Shown in pieces: positions 22,791 to 32,369 of a stretch of DNA of 64,000 nucleotides. This DNA is from Lacipirellula limnantheis (GTDB lineage Bacteria > Planctomycetota > Planctomycetia > Pirellulales > Lacipirellulaceae). The notes below the pieces were generated by a model. The model ran no database searches and was not told where the DNA came from. It saw only the letters and a program-made list of their open reading frames with translations. The stretch is taken from NCBI RefSeq assembly GCF_007746075.1, contig NZ_CP036339.1, positions 5,299,786 to 5,363,785 of the forward strand, given 5' to 3'. A program made the translations under genes and the position numbers. Each line of letters opens with the position of its first letter. Within the stretch, counting starts at the first letter, position 1.

Positions 22791-22947
22791 CAACGCCGCT
22801 CTACTTGTGCGCGCTGGCAATGAAAATGCGGGCGGTTTTCTTCTCGCGTGCGCGCCTGTTACAATGCGACCCGGCTGGTCGTACGCTCTTTTCGACTCCT
22901 CGTGGTCCAGCCCGGTTACTGCCTTTCAGCCCTGGGAATTTCTCGCC

Positions 22948-24405
22948 ATGAATCTAGCGGCACGCACCTTTGTCTCGGCGCTTACCCTGCTCGCCATCAC
23001 CGCCACGGCTCCGCTCGCCGTCGCTCAACAGACGGCCGTAGAGGCGAAGACGACGCCGACGTTGTCGCTCGCGTCGATCTTTTCAGATCACATGGTGTTG
23101 CAGCGCGACGTCAAGCTGCCGATCTGGGGTCATGCCCAGCCGGGCGCCAAGGTCGAGGTCCAACTGGCGGGCGCGACGAAGGAAGCGACCGCCGACGCGG
23201 ACGGCAAGTGGACGGTGAGCTTCGGTCCGCTCAAGGCGGGCGGCGGGCCGTTGGAACTCTCGGTGAAGTCAGGCGACGACGCCGTACACATGACCGATGT
23301 GCTCTTAGGCGACGTCTGGGTCGCGTCGGGGCAGTCGAACATGGAATGGCCGATGAAGGCAACCAATGACGCGGAAAGCGAGATCGCGGCGGCCGATTGG
23401 CCGGAGATTCGCATCGTCGACGTACCGAACGTCGTCGCGGACGCGCCGCTCGATTCGTTCAAGTCGGCTGGCTGGCAGCCCGTCAAACCGGAGAACATCG
23501 GCGACTTCTCGGCGGTGGCGTATTTCTTTGGGCGAGATCTGCATAAAGAGTTGAACGTGCCGATTGGCTTGATTGGCTGCAACTGGGGCGGCACGCAAAT
23601 GGAGGCATGGACGAGCCGCGAGGCGTTGGAGTCGAGCGAGACGTTCAAGGACGCGCTCGCCTGGGCCGACAAAGAACCGGCGACCGAAGAAGAGAAGAAG
23701 CAGCGCAACGACCGCCCCATGGACAAACCGGCGTCGCTGTTCAACGGCATGCTGTCGGCGGTGATTCCGTACGGCATTCGCGGGGCCATTTGGTACCAGG
23801 GCGAAAGCAATGCCGGTCGCCACGGTCAGTATGCCGAACTCTCGAAGCTGATGATCGCCGACTGGCGCAACCGCTGGGGCCAGGGCGAGTTCCCCTTCCT
23901 GCTCGTGCAGCTGGCGGCGTGGGAGCCGGGCGGCGACAATTGGCCGCCGCTCCGCGAAGCTCAGACCGAGACGCTCGAATCGCCGAACACCGGCATGGCC
24001 GTGACCACGGACATCGGCGATCCGCAGGACATTCATCCGCGCAACAAGCAGGACGTCGGCAAACGTCTGGCGCTCGCCGCGCGGAAAGTCGCCTACGGCG
24101 AGGACATCGTTTATTCGGGGCCGGTGTTCAAGGAGCTTAAGGTCGCCGACGGCAAGGCGCACGTCACCTTCGATCAGATCGGCGGCGGGTTGAAGGCCGA
24201 GGGAGATCTGAAAGGCTTTGAAGTGGCCGGCGCTGACGGCAAGTTTGCGCCGGGGAACGCGGTGATCGAAGGCGCCGAGGTGATCGTTTCGGCCGACGGC
24301 GTGAGTGAGCCGGCGGTCGTGCGGTATAACTGGGCGTCGTTTCCGGAAGGGAATTTGTTCAATGCCGAAGGATTGCCGGCAGGGCCGTTTCGGACAAAGA
24401 AGTAG
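22948..24405 (+). CDS. Sialate O-acetylesterase (SASA family), secreted
   Basis: A 485-residue protein from ATG at 22948, chosen because a signal peptide follows at once (ARTFVSALTLLAITATAPLA, cut after AVA). The body starts LASIFSDHMVLQRD, typical of the family, and carries the SGNH/GDSL-like catalytic block GQSNMEWPM, GCNWGGTQMEAW, AIWYQGESNA with NAGRHGQY, and the late DIHPRNK with the catalytic His. It removes acetyl groups from sialic acid or other glycans outside the cytoplasm. The adjacent galactokinase, although convergent, suggests a shared carbohydrate-use setting. Confidence 0.92.
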   Translation: MNLAARTFVSALTLLAITATAPLAVAQQTAVEAKTTPTLSLASIFSDHMVLQRDVKLPIWGHAQPGAKVEVQLAGATKEATADADGKWTVSFGPLKAGGGPLELSVKSGDDAVHMTDVLLGDVWVASGQSNMEWPMKATNDAESEIAAADWPEIRIVDVPNVVADAPLDSFKSAGWQPVKPENIGDFSAVAYFFGRDLHKELNVPIGLIGCNWGGTQMEAWTSREALESSETFKDALAWADKEPATEEEKKQRNDRPMDKPASLFNGMLSAVIPYGIRGAIWYQGESNAGRHGQYAELSKLMIADWRNRWGQGEFPFLLVQLAAWEPGGDNWPPLREAQTETLESPNTGMAVTTDIGDPQDIHPRNKQDVGKRLALAARKVAYGEDIVYSGPVFKELKVADGKAHVTFDQIGGGLKAEGDLKGFEVAGADGKFAPGNAVIEGAEVIVSADGVSEPAVVRYNWASFPEGNLFNAEGLPAGPFRTKK

Positions 24406-24509
24406 ACGTACGGCAGGCGCCGGCTAGCGCCCGCGGCTAAATGGCCGCACGGGGATGGCGGCGATTGTCGCGGGGCGGGAATCGGGCACGCCGTTCGGTC
24501 TGGCCGCCT

Positions 24510-25730
24510 CTATGCTTTGATGATGTGGGCCCCGCGAGCCGGCTTGGTGACGAACGCCGTCGCCTCGATGCCGCTGCGTGCCCGGTAGGCGGCGCCGATG
24601 CGGTCGGCGATCTCGCGCTCGCGGCCGGCGCGCACCAGGGCGACGATGCAGCCGCCGAAGCCGCCGCCGGTCATCCTCGCGCCAATGACGCCGCCGGCCT
24701 CGCCGACGTCGCGAGCCGCCTCAACCAAAGCGTCGAGTTCGGGACAACTCACCTCGAAGTCGTCGCGCAGCGACTGATGGCTGGCGTACATCAATTCGCC
24801 CACAAGTGGCCAGTCGCCAGCCTGCAGCGCGGCGGCGGCGCGCGTCGTGCGTTCAATTTCGCCCACGACGTGATGGGCGCGGCGGTAAAGCAGCGGATCG
24901 AGACGGGAGCGCTGCGCCTCAAGTTGGGCCGGAGTGACGTCGCGGAGAGAGGCGACGCCGAGCAGCCTCGCGGACTGTTCGCACTGCGCCCGACGCTCGG
25001 GATACTCGCTGCCGGTGAGCTCATGCTTCACATTGCTGTTGATGACCAGCACGGCGATCGCAGGATCGTCGAGCGGGATCAGTTCGGCTATTTCCGTGCG
25101 ACAATCGATCAGCAGCAGTTTGCCGGCCGCGCCGAGAGCCGAACTGAACTGGTCCATGATGCCGCACGGCATGCCCGCGTAGACATGCTCGGCTCGTTGG
25201 GCGAGTCGCGCCTTGTCTACCGGATCAAGTGTACGGCCGGTGACCGCCTCGATGAGCGTCGCGGTGGCAACTTCGAGGGCCGCGCTGCTCGACAGACCTC
25301 CGCCCTGCGGCACGTTGGAATCGACCAGCAGATCGAGCGTCCCGGGATGCAAGCCGCGTTCAAGGCAACCGGCAAACGCGCCCCGCAAGTAACTGGTCCA
25401 GTCGCGTCGATCTGGTTCCAGATTGGCGAGCGAGAACTCCGCTGTCTCGTCGAACAGCGTGCTGTGGACCCGAATTGCGTCGCTGGCCGCGATGCGCAAG
25501 GGCCGACCAGCGGCGATGACTGTATAGCGCTCGATCGCCAGTGGGAAGACGAAACCTGCGTTGTAGTCGGTGTGCTCGCCGATCAGGTTCACGCGACCTG
25601 GGGCCGCGACGACCCACTGGGGGGGATTGCCGAACGCCTCGGCGTAGCGGCGCGTCACGGCGTCGACCTGCTCTGCAAGCGGCGGAGTGAGGAATTCGTC
25701 GGTGGTGGTGCTCGTGGGCGTCTTCGTCAT
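24510..25730 (-). CDS. galK: Galactokinase
   Basis: A 406-residue cytoplasmic GHMP kinase that phosphorylates galactose at C1 in the Leloir pathway. All three signatures are present: PGRVNLIGEHTDYNAGFV (sugar-binding, near residue 44), the ATP-binding loop VPQGGGLSSSAALEVA (near residue 135) and GARMTGGGFGGCIVAL (near 355). MDQFSSALG carries the catalytic Asp region. The length matches the family. No galT or galE is next to it, so it is probably transcribed alone. ATG at 25730. Confidence 0.96.
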   Translation of the reverse strand: MTKTPTSTTTDEFLTPPLAEQVDAVTRRYAEAFGNPPQWVVAAPGRVNLIGEHTDYNAGFVFPLAIERYTVIAAGRPLRIAASDAIRVHSTLFDETAEFSLANLEPDRRDWTSYLRGAFAGCLERGLHPGTLDLLVDSNVPQGGGLSSSAALEVATATLIEAVTGRTLDPVDKARLAQRAEHVYAGMPCGIMDQFSSALGAAGKLLLIDCRTEIAELIPLDDPAIAVLVINSNVKHELTGSEYPERRAQCEQSARLLGVASLRDVTPAQLEAQRSRLDPLLYRRAHHVVGEIERTTRAAAALQAGDWPLVGELMYASHQSLRDDFEVSCPELDALVEAARDVGEAGGVIGARMTGGGFGGCIVALVRAGREREIADRIGAAYRARSGIEATAFVTKPARGAHIIKA

Positions 25731-26155
25731 GGCGTTGTGGGCGTTGCCGGAAATGGATCACGTCTCGGCAACTGCGGGGGTCAGGCAGGTTGAGGGCGGG
25801 GCGTCCACGATGCCAGGAACAAACATCCCGGGGCCGCGGTCGCCGTGCAGGCAAAACGAATGTCGCAGAAACCGACAGTACTGATCGGAAATTGGGCCGT
25901 TTATCGTAAGCGACAGCAAGAAACCTCACAACAATGGGCGACAAATCGCAAACTCTGTAGAGAATCTGCGGCACTTCTGGAATGAACCCGTTTTTCTTGA
26001 TGCGGTTGACGGATTTTGGTTGCTTTGATTCGCTAGCGTCGCTATCCTACCCAATCAAATCAGTGGCACTTCTCTTGTTTGTTGGTGCCGCGGACGGATT
26101 CGTCTGACCATTACTCCATGGATGGCTCACGCCGTGTACTCCCTGGAGTCGCCAC
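25731..26155. other. Divergent intergenic region, galK and PEP-CTERM gene
   Basis: 425 bases. A partial sigma54-like match (TGGCAC-N5-TTGTT, 26064-26079) lies upstream of the 26156 gene but lacks the essential GC at -12. No repeat or coding frame stands out. Confidence 0.4.
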
Positions 26156-28675
26156 ATGGGCCAACGTCCGTTGAGCAGCGTTTCGCTGCGCCTCAGTGTT
26201 TACATCCATTTGCTCCCTTCGGCGATCGCCATTGGCGCGATTGCCGGCCCTACATTTCTTGCCGCCCGTCCTGTGCAGGCTGAACAGCGATTGCTGGCAA
26301 TGACTGGCGATGAGCAGCCAGGCGGCGCCGGCGCCCTGCTCGCCGGCGTCGGCGCGCCGGCACTCAATAACGCGGGGGAAGTGGTCCTCCCGGCGCGATT
26401 GGCGGAAGGCCCGGGCGGGGTCGGCGGCCAGAATGACGCGGCCTTATGGTTTCTCGATGGCTCGGTACGCGAGTCACTCGCGTGGAAGGGCGCCGGCGAT
26501 CTCGGCGACGGCGCGAGTTTCGCGTCGTTTGCCGCCGCGTCCATCGCCGACGACGGCGACGTGGTGTTCAAGGGAGCGACGGACGCGGGGAAGCAAGGAT
26601 TCTGGCGCGCGTCGCGGGACGGTAGCAGATCGACAATCGCGCTGTCCGCCACGACGGGCGTCCCGGGCTCGCAGTTGCAGAACGCCCAATACCAGACGTT
26701 TGGCTTTCAGCTGGTGCACGCACCAAATGATACGGTGGTGTACAGTTCGCGGCTGGCTCGCGGCGTCGGAGGGGTCGACAACACGAACTCGCGCGGCGTC
26801 TGGCGTGACGTTGACGGAGCAAATGGACTGTTGGTTCGCGAGTCGATCAGTGAAGTTCCGGACTTGCCGGCGGCGAAGTTCAACGTACTCTCGGCCGAAT
26901 CCGCCAATAATGCAGGGCAGACGGCCTTGCTTGCCTCGATGTACGCCGACTTCGGCGGCGTGACGCTGCAAGACACGCTGGGCATTTGGCGCGTCGGGGG
27001 CGCGCCGGGCTCGGACGTGTTGGTCGCGCGGCGTGGCGTCGGCGAGCCGGCGGGCGTTGCCGGGGGGCTTTTCATCGGCTTTAGCGACCTGCGGATCAAC
27101 TCGGGCGGCGCGATTTCGTACGTCGGTGAATTGCAGGCGACCGGCGACGTTACCGAGGAGAACAACCGCGGGCTGTGGTTGTATGATGGGGCAGCCAGCC
27201 ACCTGGTCGCGCGAACCGCGGGGGAAGCGACTGGGGTCGCGGGCGGAGTTTACGAGACCCTGGACGTGCCGTTGCTGAACGATGCCGGCAAACTTTTGTT
27301 TGCCGGCGGAATGAAGGTCGGCGTCGGCAGCGTGACGGGGAGCACGGCCAAGGGAGTCTGGATTGCCGATGGCGTTGCTCCCGGAACGCTGGTGGCCCGA
27401 TCTGGCGTTGGCGGCGTCCCGGGGGCGCCGGCCGCGAAGTTTGCGGAGTTCGGCACGCTCGCCTTCAACGGCGACGGCGTCGCGGCGCTCTCGGCCACGC
27501 TTGAGGTTGGCGCCGGCGGAGTGGCCAGCGGGAACGAACAGGGCCTATGGCTGATGGATGCGACGGGCGATGGCCGGCTGCTTGCGCGGGCGGGCGACGT
27601 CGTCGCAGGTCGAACGGTGGCGTCCTTGGAATTCCTCGGCGGCTCGGGCGGCGGCGACGGTCGGCAACGAGCGCTCAACGACGGTGGTCAGCTTGCCTAC
27701 AAGGCGACCTTTACCAACGGCGACGAAGCGGCGTTTCTTTACACCCCGGAACTCGATTGGCGTGCGGCGAGCGACGGCAACTGGGACGACTCGGGCAACT
27801 GGACGCTGGGCATTACGCCGTCGAGCGTCCACCAGGTGGAGTTGTCGACAAATAGCCCGACAACCGTCATGGGTCCGAGCGGCAGCGCAACCGTACGACG
27901 ATTACAACTCGGCGGCGGTACCGCTGAAACCACACTGGAGATTCCCGAATCCGGCATGCTCAATGTGATCGAAGGTCTACACCTCGCGAATAACGGCAAA
28001 CTGGCCGGCAAGGGGACGCTGGCGGGCGGAGTCGTCAACGCGGGATCGACGAGCCCCGGGGCCTCGACCGGCGTCCTCGCCATCGATGGCAACTACGTGC
28101 AAGAGGCAAGCGGACGGCTGACGATCGAAATCGGCGGATCCGATAACTCCAGCCCCATTCACAAGCAGTTCGATCAACTGCTTGTGTTCGGCGAAGCTGA
28201 TTTGGGAGGCGCCCTCGCGGTTTCGTTGGTGAACGGCTTCGTCCCGGCGATCGGGGATATTTTTCCCATTCTCAAAGCCACCGGCGGCATGACCGCGTTC
28301 GATAGCTTCGAACTGCCGACGTTGCCCGCCGATCGAGCCTGGGCGACGACGACCAGCGTCGATACGCTCGCGCTCAGCGTGATCGCGACGACACCAGCCA
28401 GCCCGGCCGATTTCAACGGCGATGGAAACGTCGACGGCAACGACTTGGCCGCTTGGCAAAACGGATTTGGGGGCCCCGGCGCGGGAGATGCCGACGGCGA
28501 CGGCCAAGTTGACGGCAATGACTTTCTGATCTGGCAGCGGCAATTCAACGTCGATGGGGGCGCAGGGCCTCCGGCGAGCGTGCCCGAACCTTGCGGATCG
28601 ACCATGGGTTTTGCCGCCATCCTCTTGGGAGCCGTACTGCGGAGACGGAGACTTCAACTTGTGCCAGCCGCCTAG
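26156..28675 (+). CDS. Large secreted NxxGxxAF-repeat protein with dockerin-like repeat and PEP-CTERM anchor
   Basis: An 839-residue exported protein. A signal peptide (IHLLPSAIAIGAIAGPTFLA, end near PVQA) is followed by about seven repeats of the pattern N-x-x-G-x-x-A/V-F/Y: NNAGEVVLPA, NNAGQTALLA, NSGGAISYVG, NDAGKLLFAG, NGDGVAALSA and NDGGQLAYKA. Next comes a beta-rich stretch with autotransporter-like phrasing (GNWDDSGNWT, then GKLAGKGTLAGGVVN), then dockerin-like repeats (DFNGDGNVDGNDLAAWQ and DADGDGQVDGNDFLIWQ) and a PEP-CTERM end: VPEP, a helix, then RRRRLQ. Presumably exosortase-processed and cell-surface or matrix located. The specific role is unknown. Confidence 0.88.
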   Translation: MGQRPLSSVSLRLSVYIHLLPSAIAIGAIAGPTFLAARPVQAEQRLLAMTGDEQPGGAGALLAGVGAPALNNAGEVVLPARLAEGPGGVGGQNDAALWFLDGSVRESLAWKGAGDLGDGASFASFAAASIADDGDVVFKGATDAGKQGFWRASRDGSRSTIALSATTGVPGSQLQNAQYQTFGFQLVHAPNDTVVYSSRLARGVGGVDNTNSRGVWRDVDGANGLLVRESISEVPDLPAAKFNVLSAESANNAGQTALLASMYADFGGVTLQDTLGIWRVGGAPGSDVLVARRGVGEPAGVAGGLFIGFSDLRINSGGAISYVGELQATGDVTEENNRGLWLYDGAASHLVARTAGEATGVAGGVYETLDVPLLNDAGKLLFAGGMKVGVGSVTGSTAKGVWIADGVAPGTLVARSGVGGVPGAPAAKFAEFGTLAFNGDGVAALSATLEVGAGGVASGNEQGLWLMDATGDGRLLARAGDVVAGRTVASLEFLGGSGGGDGRQRALNDGGQLAYKATFTNGDEAAFLYTPELDWRAASDGNWDDSGNWTLGITPSSVHQVELSTNSPTTVMGPSGSATVRRLQLGGGTAETTLEIPESGMLNVIEGLHLANNGKLAGKGTLAGGVVNAGSTSPGASTGVLAIDGNYVQEASGRLTIEIGGSDNSSPIHKQFDQLLVFGEADLGGALAVSLVNGFVPAIGDIFPILKATGGMTAFDSFELPTLPADRAWATTTSVDTLALSVIATTPASPADFNGDGNVDGNDLAAWQNGFGGPGAGDADGDGQVDGNDFLIWQRQFNVDGGAGPPASVPEPCGSTMGFAAILLGAVLRRRRLQLVPAA

Positions 28676-28828
28676 TCGCAGCGCTGGCCCGTGCGTGCGT
28701 CGCGGTCGGCGGGACGAAAAGAGCGGTGCGTTCGAACGGGCCGCGGCGTCGAAAACGGCCTCATCGCGCAGGTTCGGGCGGTCGCGGTCCACTTGACGAG
28801 TCGTCCGGATCGCCCCACGCTGGGGGGG

Positions 28829-29557
28829 ATGCGATTTCGCGTACTGAGTTACAACATCCATAAGGGAATCGGCGGTCTTGATCGGCGATACGATCTCGCG
28901 CGGATCATCGAAACGATCCGTCACTACCAGCCCGACGTCGCTTTGCTGCAGGAAGTGGACGACGGCGCGAAGCGGTCGAACCATCACTGCCAGGTCGATC
29001 TGCTGGCCGCCGCGGTCGAACTGCCGCATCAGGCCTATCAGCGAAATGTTCGACTGAGAAAGGCGGGCCACTACGGCAATGCGATTCTCAGCCGCTGGCC
29101 CCTACTAGACGCCGTCGACGTCGATCTCACGATCCCGTTGAAGAAACGGCGCTGCGCGCAGGTCTGCCGAATCGACGCGGCGCTGCACGGAAAGCTGCGG
29201 ACCATCGGGCTGGCGAACGTCCATCTCGGGTTGGCCGGTTTTGAACGCCAAATCCAGCTCCGTCGACTACTGCGGGGCGAGCTATTCTCCACTCAAGCCG
29301 CCGAAATGCCGTTTGTCATCGGCGGCGACTTCAACGATGTGTGGGAAAACCTCGGCAAGAAAGTGATGGAGCCCGCCGGTTTCGAGTTGGCGAGCGGGCA
29401 GGTGAAAACGTTTCCCGCCGCGGCGCCGATGCGGCGGCTCGATCGCATCTTCTGCCGAGGCCCCATCGAATCGATTAGCGCTTTCGCAGGCCATACTGGT
29501 TTGGCGCGTCGAGCTTCTGATCATTTGCCTTTAATCGTCGATTTAGAAGTGAAGTGA
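28829..29557 (+). CDS. Endonuclease/exonuclease/phosphatase (EEP) family hydrolase
   Basis: A 242-residue protein from ATG at 28829, preceded by a G-run ribosome binding site. EEP landmarks: RVLSYNIHKGIGG (Asn), LLQEVDDG (metal-binding Glu), YGNAILSRWP, NVHLGL, GGDFNDVW (Asp/Asn pair) and RRASDHLPLIVDL (catalytic Asp-His). Such metal-dependent enzymes cleave phosphodiester bonds in DNA or lipids. It lies 112 bases upstream of cardiolipin synthase, a pairing common in bacteria, which suggests phospholipid metabolism rather than DNA repair. Confidence 0.92.
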   Translation: MRFRVLSYNIHKGIGGLDRRYDLARIIETIRHYQPDVALLQEVDDGAKRSNHHCQVDLLAAAVELPHQAYQRNVRLRKAGHYGNAILSRWPLLDAVDVDLTIPLKKRRCAQVCRIDAALHGKLRTIGLANVHLGLAGFERQIQLRRLLRGELFSTQAAEMPFVIGGDFNDVWENLGKKVMEPAGFELASGQVKTFPAAAPMRRLDRIFCRGPIESISAFAGHTGLARRASDHLPLIVDLEVK

Positions 29558-29669
29558 TTTGGTGCGCGATCACTGATCGGTCGTCCTTGGCGAACGAGGG
29601 ATTCGTAGCTACTAGCAAGTAAACTTTCCCAGTAACTGACACGACCACGCCCTCCGGATTCAACTCCTC

Positions 29670-31154
29670 ATGCCCTCGATTGCAATCACCGAAGGGTTCA
29701 CGCCTTGGACGTTCTGGTTCTGGCTCGCGGCGGTTGCGCACCTCGCGCTCCAGCTTGTCCTCGCATTTCGTGTGATCATGCAGCGGCGCCCGACGGGCGA
29801 ATCGCTGGCGTGGATCATGGTCATCTTTACGTTTCCCGTGATCGGCCCCCTGCTCTACCTGACGATTGGCGAATTGCGCCTAGGCCGGCGACGGGCGCGG
29901 CGCTTCATCGAGCTTTATCCGCCGATTCGCAAGTGGCTGGCCGAGCTGCCGCAGCGGAGCCTAGTCGATTGGTCGCGGCTTGATCCAGAATTCGAATCGC
30001 TTTCACAGTTGGGCGAGGCGCTGATCGGCGTCCCTTCTTTGCGCGGCAACCACGTCGAGCTTATCGACGATTGGCAAAAAGTCTTTGCCCGATTGCTGCA
30101 AGACATCGAGACGGCAGAACGGACATGCCACCTTGAGTTCTATATCTGGTGTGAAGGGGGCGAGGCCGACAAGGTGGTCGACGCCCTCGTGCGGGCCGCC
30201 GGCCGAGGCGTGGTTTGCCGCGTGCTGGTGGACGCGATGGGAAGTCGCGCCTTTCTCCGCGGTGAACTGGTGGAACGACTGCGCGACGCCGGCGTGACGG
30301 TCCAAGCGGCGCTGCCGGGCGGACTGCTGCGCGCGCCGTTCGTCAGGTTCGATCTGCGTCTCCATCGGAAAATCGTCGTTATCGACGGTCGCGTCGCCTA
30401 CACCGGCAGTCTCAATCTGGTCGATCCCCGCTATTTCAAGAAGGACGCCGGCGTGGGTGAATGGGTCGACGCGATGGTCCGGATTGAGGGCCCCGCGGTC
30501 GAGGCGCTCGGCATCACGTTCCTTTCCGATTGGTTCGTCGAAACCAACTCCGACCTCGCCGAACTGCAGGCGACGGGCGACGCCAATCCGCAGCCGAGCC
30601 GCGGCGACAGCACCGTTCAGGTAATGCCCTCCGGTCCAGCGTTGGCGACCGATGCGGTCGAGCAGGTCCTGATCACCGCCATTTACTCAGCCCGCACGGA
30701 GCTCGTCCTGACCACGCCGTACTTCGTGCCGAGCGAGCCCCTCAGCCTTGCGTTGATCGCCGCGGCGAGACGAGGCGTAAAGGTGATTTTGGTGATCCCC
30801 GCGCGGGTCGATTCGAAGCTGGTTCGCTTCGCGAGCGGCGCCTTCAAGGGGGACATGTTGCGTGCGGGCGTCCGCATCATGCTCTTCCACGACGGCCTGC
30901 TGCACACCAAGAGCATCACTGTCGACGGTTCACATTCGCTGTTCGGGTCGGTCAACCTCGATCCGCGCAGCATGCGGCTCAACTTTGAGATTTTAGTGGC
31001 GTTGTACGACCCTGAATTCACCAAGCGGTTGCGCGAACTCCAGCAACGATACATCGACCGGTCGCATGCGCTCGACTTCGCCCGATATCAGCGCCGGCCC
31101 CGATTGCGCCGGATGGCTGAGAATTTTGCTCGCCTGCTCAGTCCCTTGCTCTAG
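29670..31154 (+). CDS. cls: Cardiolipin synthase
   Basis: A 494-residue inner-membrane phospholipase D-family enzyme that joins two phosphatidylglycerol molecules to make cardiolipin. Two N-terminal helices (WFWLAAVAHLALQLVLAF, and WIMVIFTFPVIGPLLYLTIG) are followed by two HKD motifs: LHRKIVVIDGRVAYTGSLN (His232, Lys234) and LHTKSITVDGSHSLFGSVN (His412, Lys414). Length and architecture match ClsA. The EEP gene just upstream on the same strand may be co-transcribed. Confidence 0.95.
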   Translation: MPSIAITEGFTPWTFWFWLAAVAHLALQLVLAFRVIMQRRPTGESLAWIMVIFTFPVIGPLLYLTIGELRLGRRRARRFIELYPPIRKWLAELPQRSLVDWSRLDPEFESLSQLGEALIGVPSLRGNHVELIDDWQKVFARLLQDIETAERTCHLEFYIWCEGGEADKVVDALVRAAGRGVVCRVLVDAMGSRAFLRGELVERLRDAGVTVQAALPGGLLRAPFVRFDLRLHRKIVVIDGRVAYTGSLNLVDPRYFKKDAGVGEWVDAMVRIEGPAVEALGITFLSDWFVETNSDLAELQATGDANPQPSRGDSTVQVMPSGPALATDAVEQVLITAIYSARTELVLTTPYFVPSEPLSLALIAAARRGVKVILVIPARVDSKLVRFASGAFKGDMLRAGVRIMLFHDGLLHTKSITVDGSHSLFGSVNLDPRSMRLNFEILVALYDPEFTKRLRELQQRYIDRSHALDFARYQRRPRLRRMAENFARLLSPLL

Positions 31155-31296
31155 GCCGCCGACTTGGCGGGGCCGACGGCTGGCGCTATTGGAGACCGAT
31201 TCTCCCGGCGCGGGCACAAAAACTGCACGGATGTCCGCCCCGGCGACGATTCCGCCGATAGACGCCGCACCGCGAACGCCGAAAGCCCCCCACGCC

Positions 31297-32259
31297 ATGC
31301 CCACCCGCCGCCAGGCGTTGGTCGCCGGACTGACGCTCTTCCCTACTAGTGGTCTCTGGCGGTACGCACTGGGGGCGCACCAGCCACAACCTGCGGAGGG
31401 CCAAGTGCGGCTTCCCGGCGGCCGGAGGATCGGCTACGCGGAATACGGCGACCGGAGCGGTCCGCTGGTCTTTTACTTCCACGGGACCCCTGGGTCGCGG
31501 GTTGAAGCTGGGCTGATCGCCGAGGAAGCGACGGCCGCAGGGATACGGTTGGTGGCACTGGAGCGGCCGGGAATCGGCCTCTCGGATTACCAAGCAGGCC
31601 GGCAGATTTTGAACTGGCCTGCGGATGTGGCCAGCGCCGCCCAGGCGCTGGGATATGGCGGAACATCTTTCGGAATCGTCGGGCTGTCGGGCGGGGCCCC
31701 CTACGCTCTCGCCTGCGTCCGCTGCATGCCCGAGCGACTGACGCACGTCGCGGTCGTCTCAGGTCACACGCCGCTTTGCCCGAGCGGAGCGCCGGCGGGG
31801 GAGCAAGATAAGCTCATCGCGTGGGTCGGCCGGCGGCCGCGGCTGGCGACGCTGGCATTTCGCGTGGCGGGCAACCAACTCCGAAAGCATCCCAAGTTCG
31901 TGCTCCACAAAGTGGCAGCGAGCTGGGCGGAATCCGATCGACAGCTGATCCTGTGCAACGCCGAGTACTATGCGGCTTTCAACCAGACATTACTGGAAGC
32001 AACTCGCTGCGGACCGGCGGGGATCGTCGCCGACGTCACGCTCCTGGGTAGCGACTGGGGCTTTCGGCTGCGCGCGCTGCCGCCCGCTGCGGTCTCGTTC
32101 TGGCAGGGTGGCTGCGATCCGATCGCTCCGCCGGCGATGGGACACTACTTTCAGCAAAACGTCGCCGGGAGCGAACTGACGATTGACCCCCGCGCTGGGC
32201 ACTTGACGATGCTCAAGTGGCATGCAGCGACGATCCTGGGAAGGTTTGCCATACGGTAG
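31297..32259 (+). CDS. Alpha/beta hydrolase with Tat-like N terminus
   Basis: About 320 residues. Starting at ATG 31297 places a twin-arginine-like sequence (TRRQALVAGLTLFP) at the N terminus; an ATG at 31231 would add 22 residues. The hydrolase core has YFHGTPGSR (oxyanion region), ERPGIGLSDY, the nucleophile elbow GLSGGAPYA, and late acid and histidine in GGCDPIAPP and DPRAGHLTML. This resembles the proline iminopeptidase/haloperoxidase-like branch. Substrate unknown. It follows cardiolipin synthase after a 142-base gap. Confidence 0.82.
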   Translation: MPTRRQALVAGLTLFPTSGLWRYALGAHQPQPAEGQVRLPGGRRIGYAEYGDRSGPLVFYFHGTPGSRVEAGLIAEEATAAGIRLVALERPGIGLSDYQAGRQILNWPADVASAAQALGYGGTSFGIVGLSGGAPYALACVRCMPERLTHVAVVSGHTPLCPSGAPAGEQDKLIAWVGRRPRLATLAFRVAGNQLRKHPKFVLHKVAASWAESDRQLILCNAEYYAAFNQTLLEATRCGPAGIVADVTLLGSDWGFRLRALPPAAVSFWQGGCDPIAPPAMGHYFQQNVAGSELTIDPRAGHLTMLKWHAATILGRFAIR

Positions 32260-32369
32260 CCTCAGGGCATCGACCGGCTGGAGCGGACTTCGCGCCGAGT
32301 CGCAGTGTTTGGCGAGGCGATCTCCAGTGGTCCCTCCGGCTACAGGCCTGGGGCTAAAGGAAAGAGTCG

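Noticed and set aside
26064..26079. Sigma54 promoter upstream of the large PEP-CTERM gene
   Set aside because: TGGCAC-N5-TTGTT has the right spacing but lacks the nearly invariant GC at -12; it is probably chance.
31066..31296. Longer N terminus of the Tat-like alpha/beta hydrolase
   Set aside because: The upstream extension overlaps the end of cardiolipin synthase and would bury the twin-arginine-like signal.
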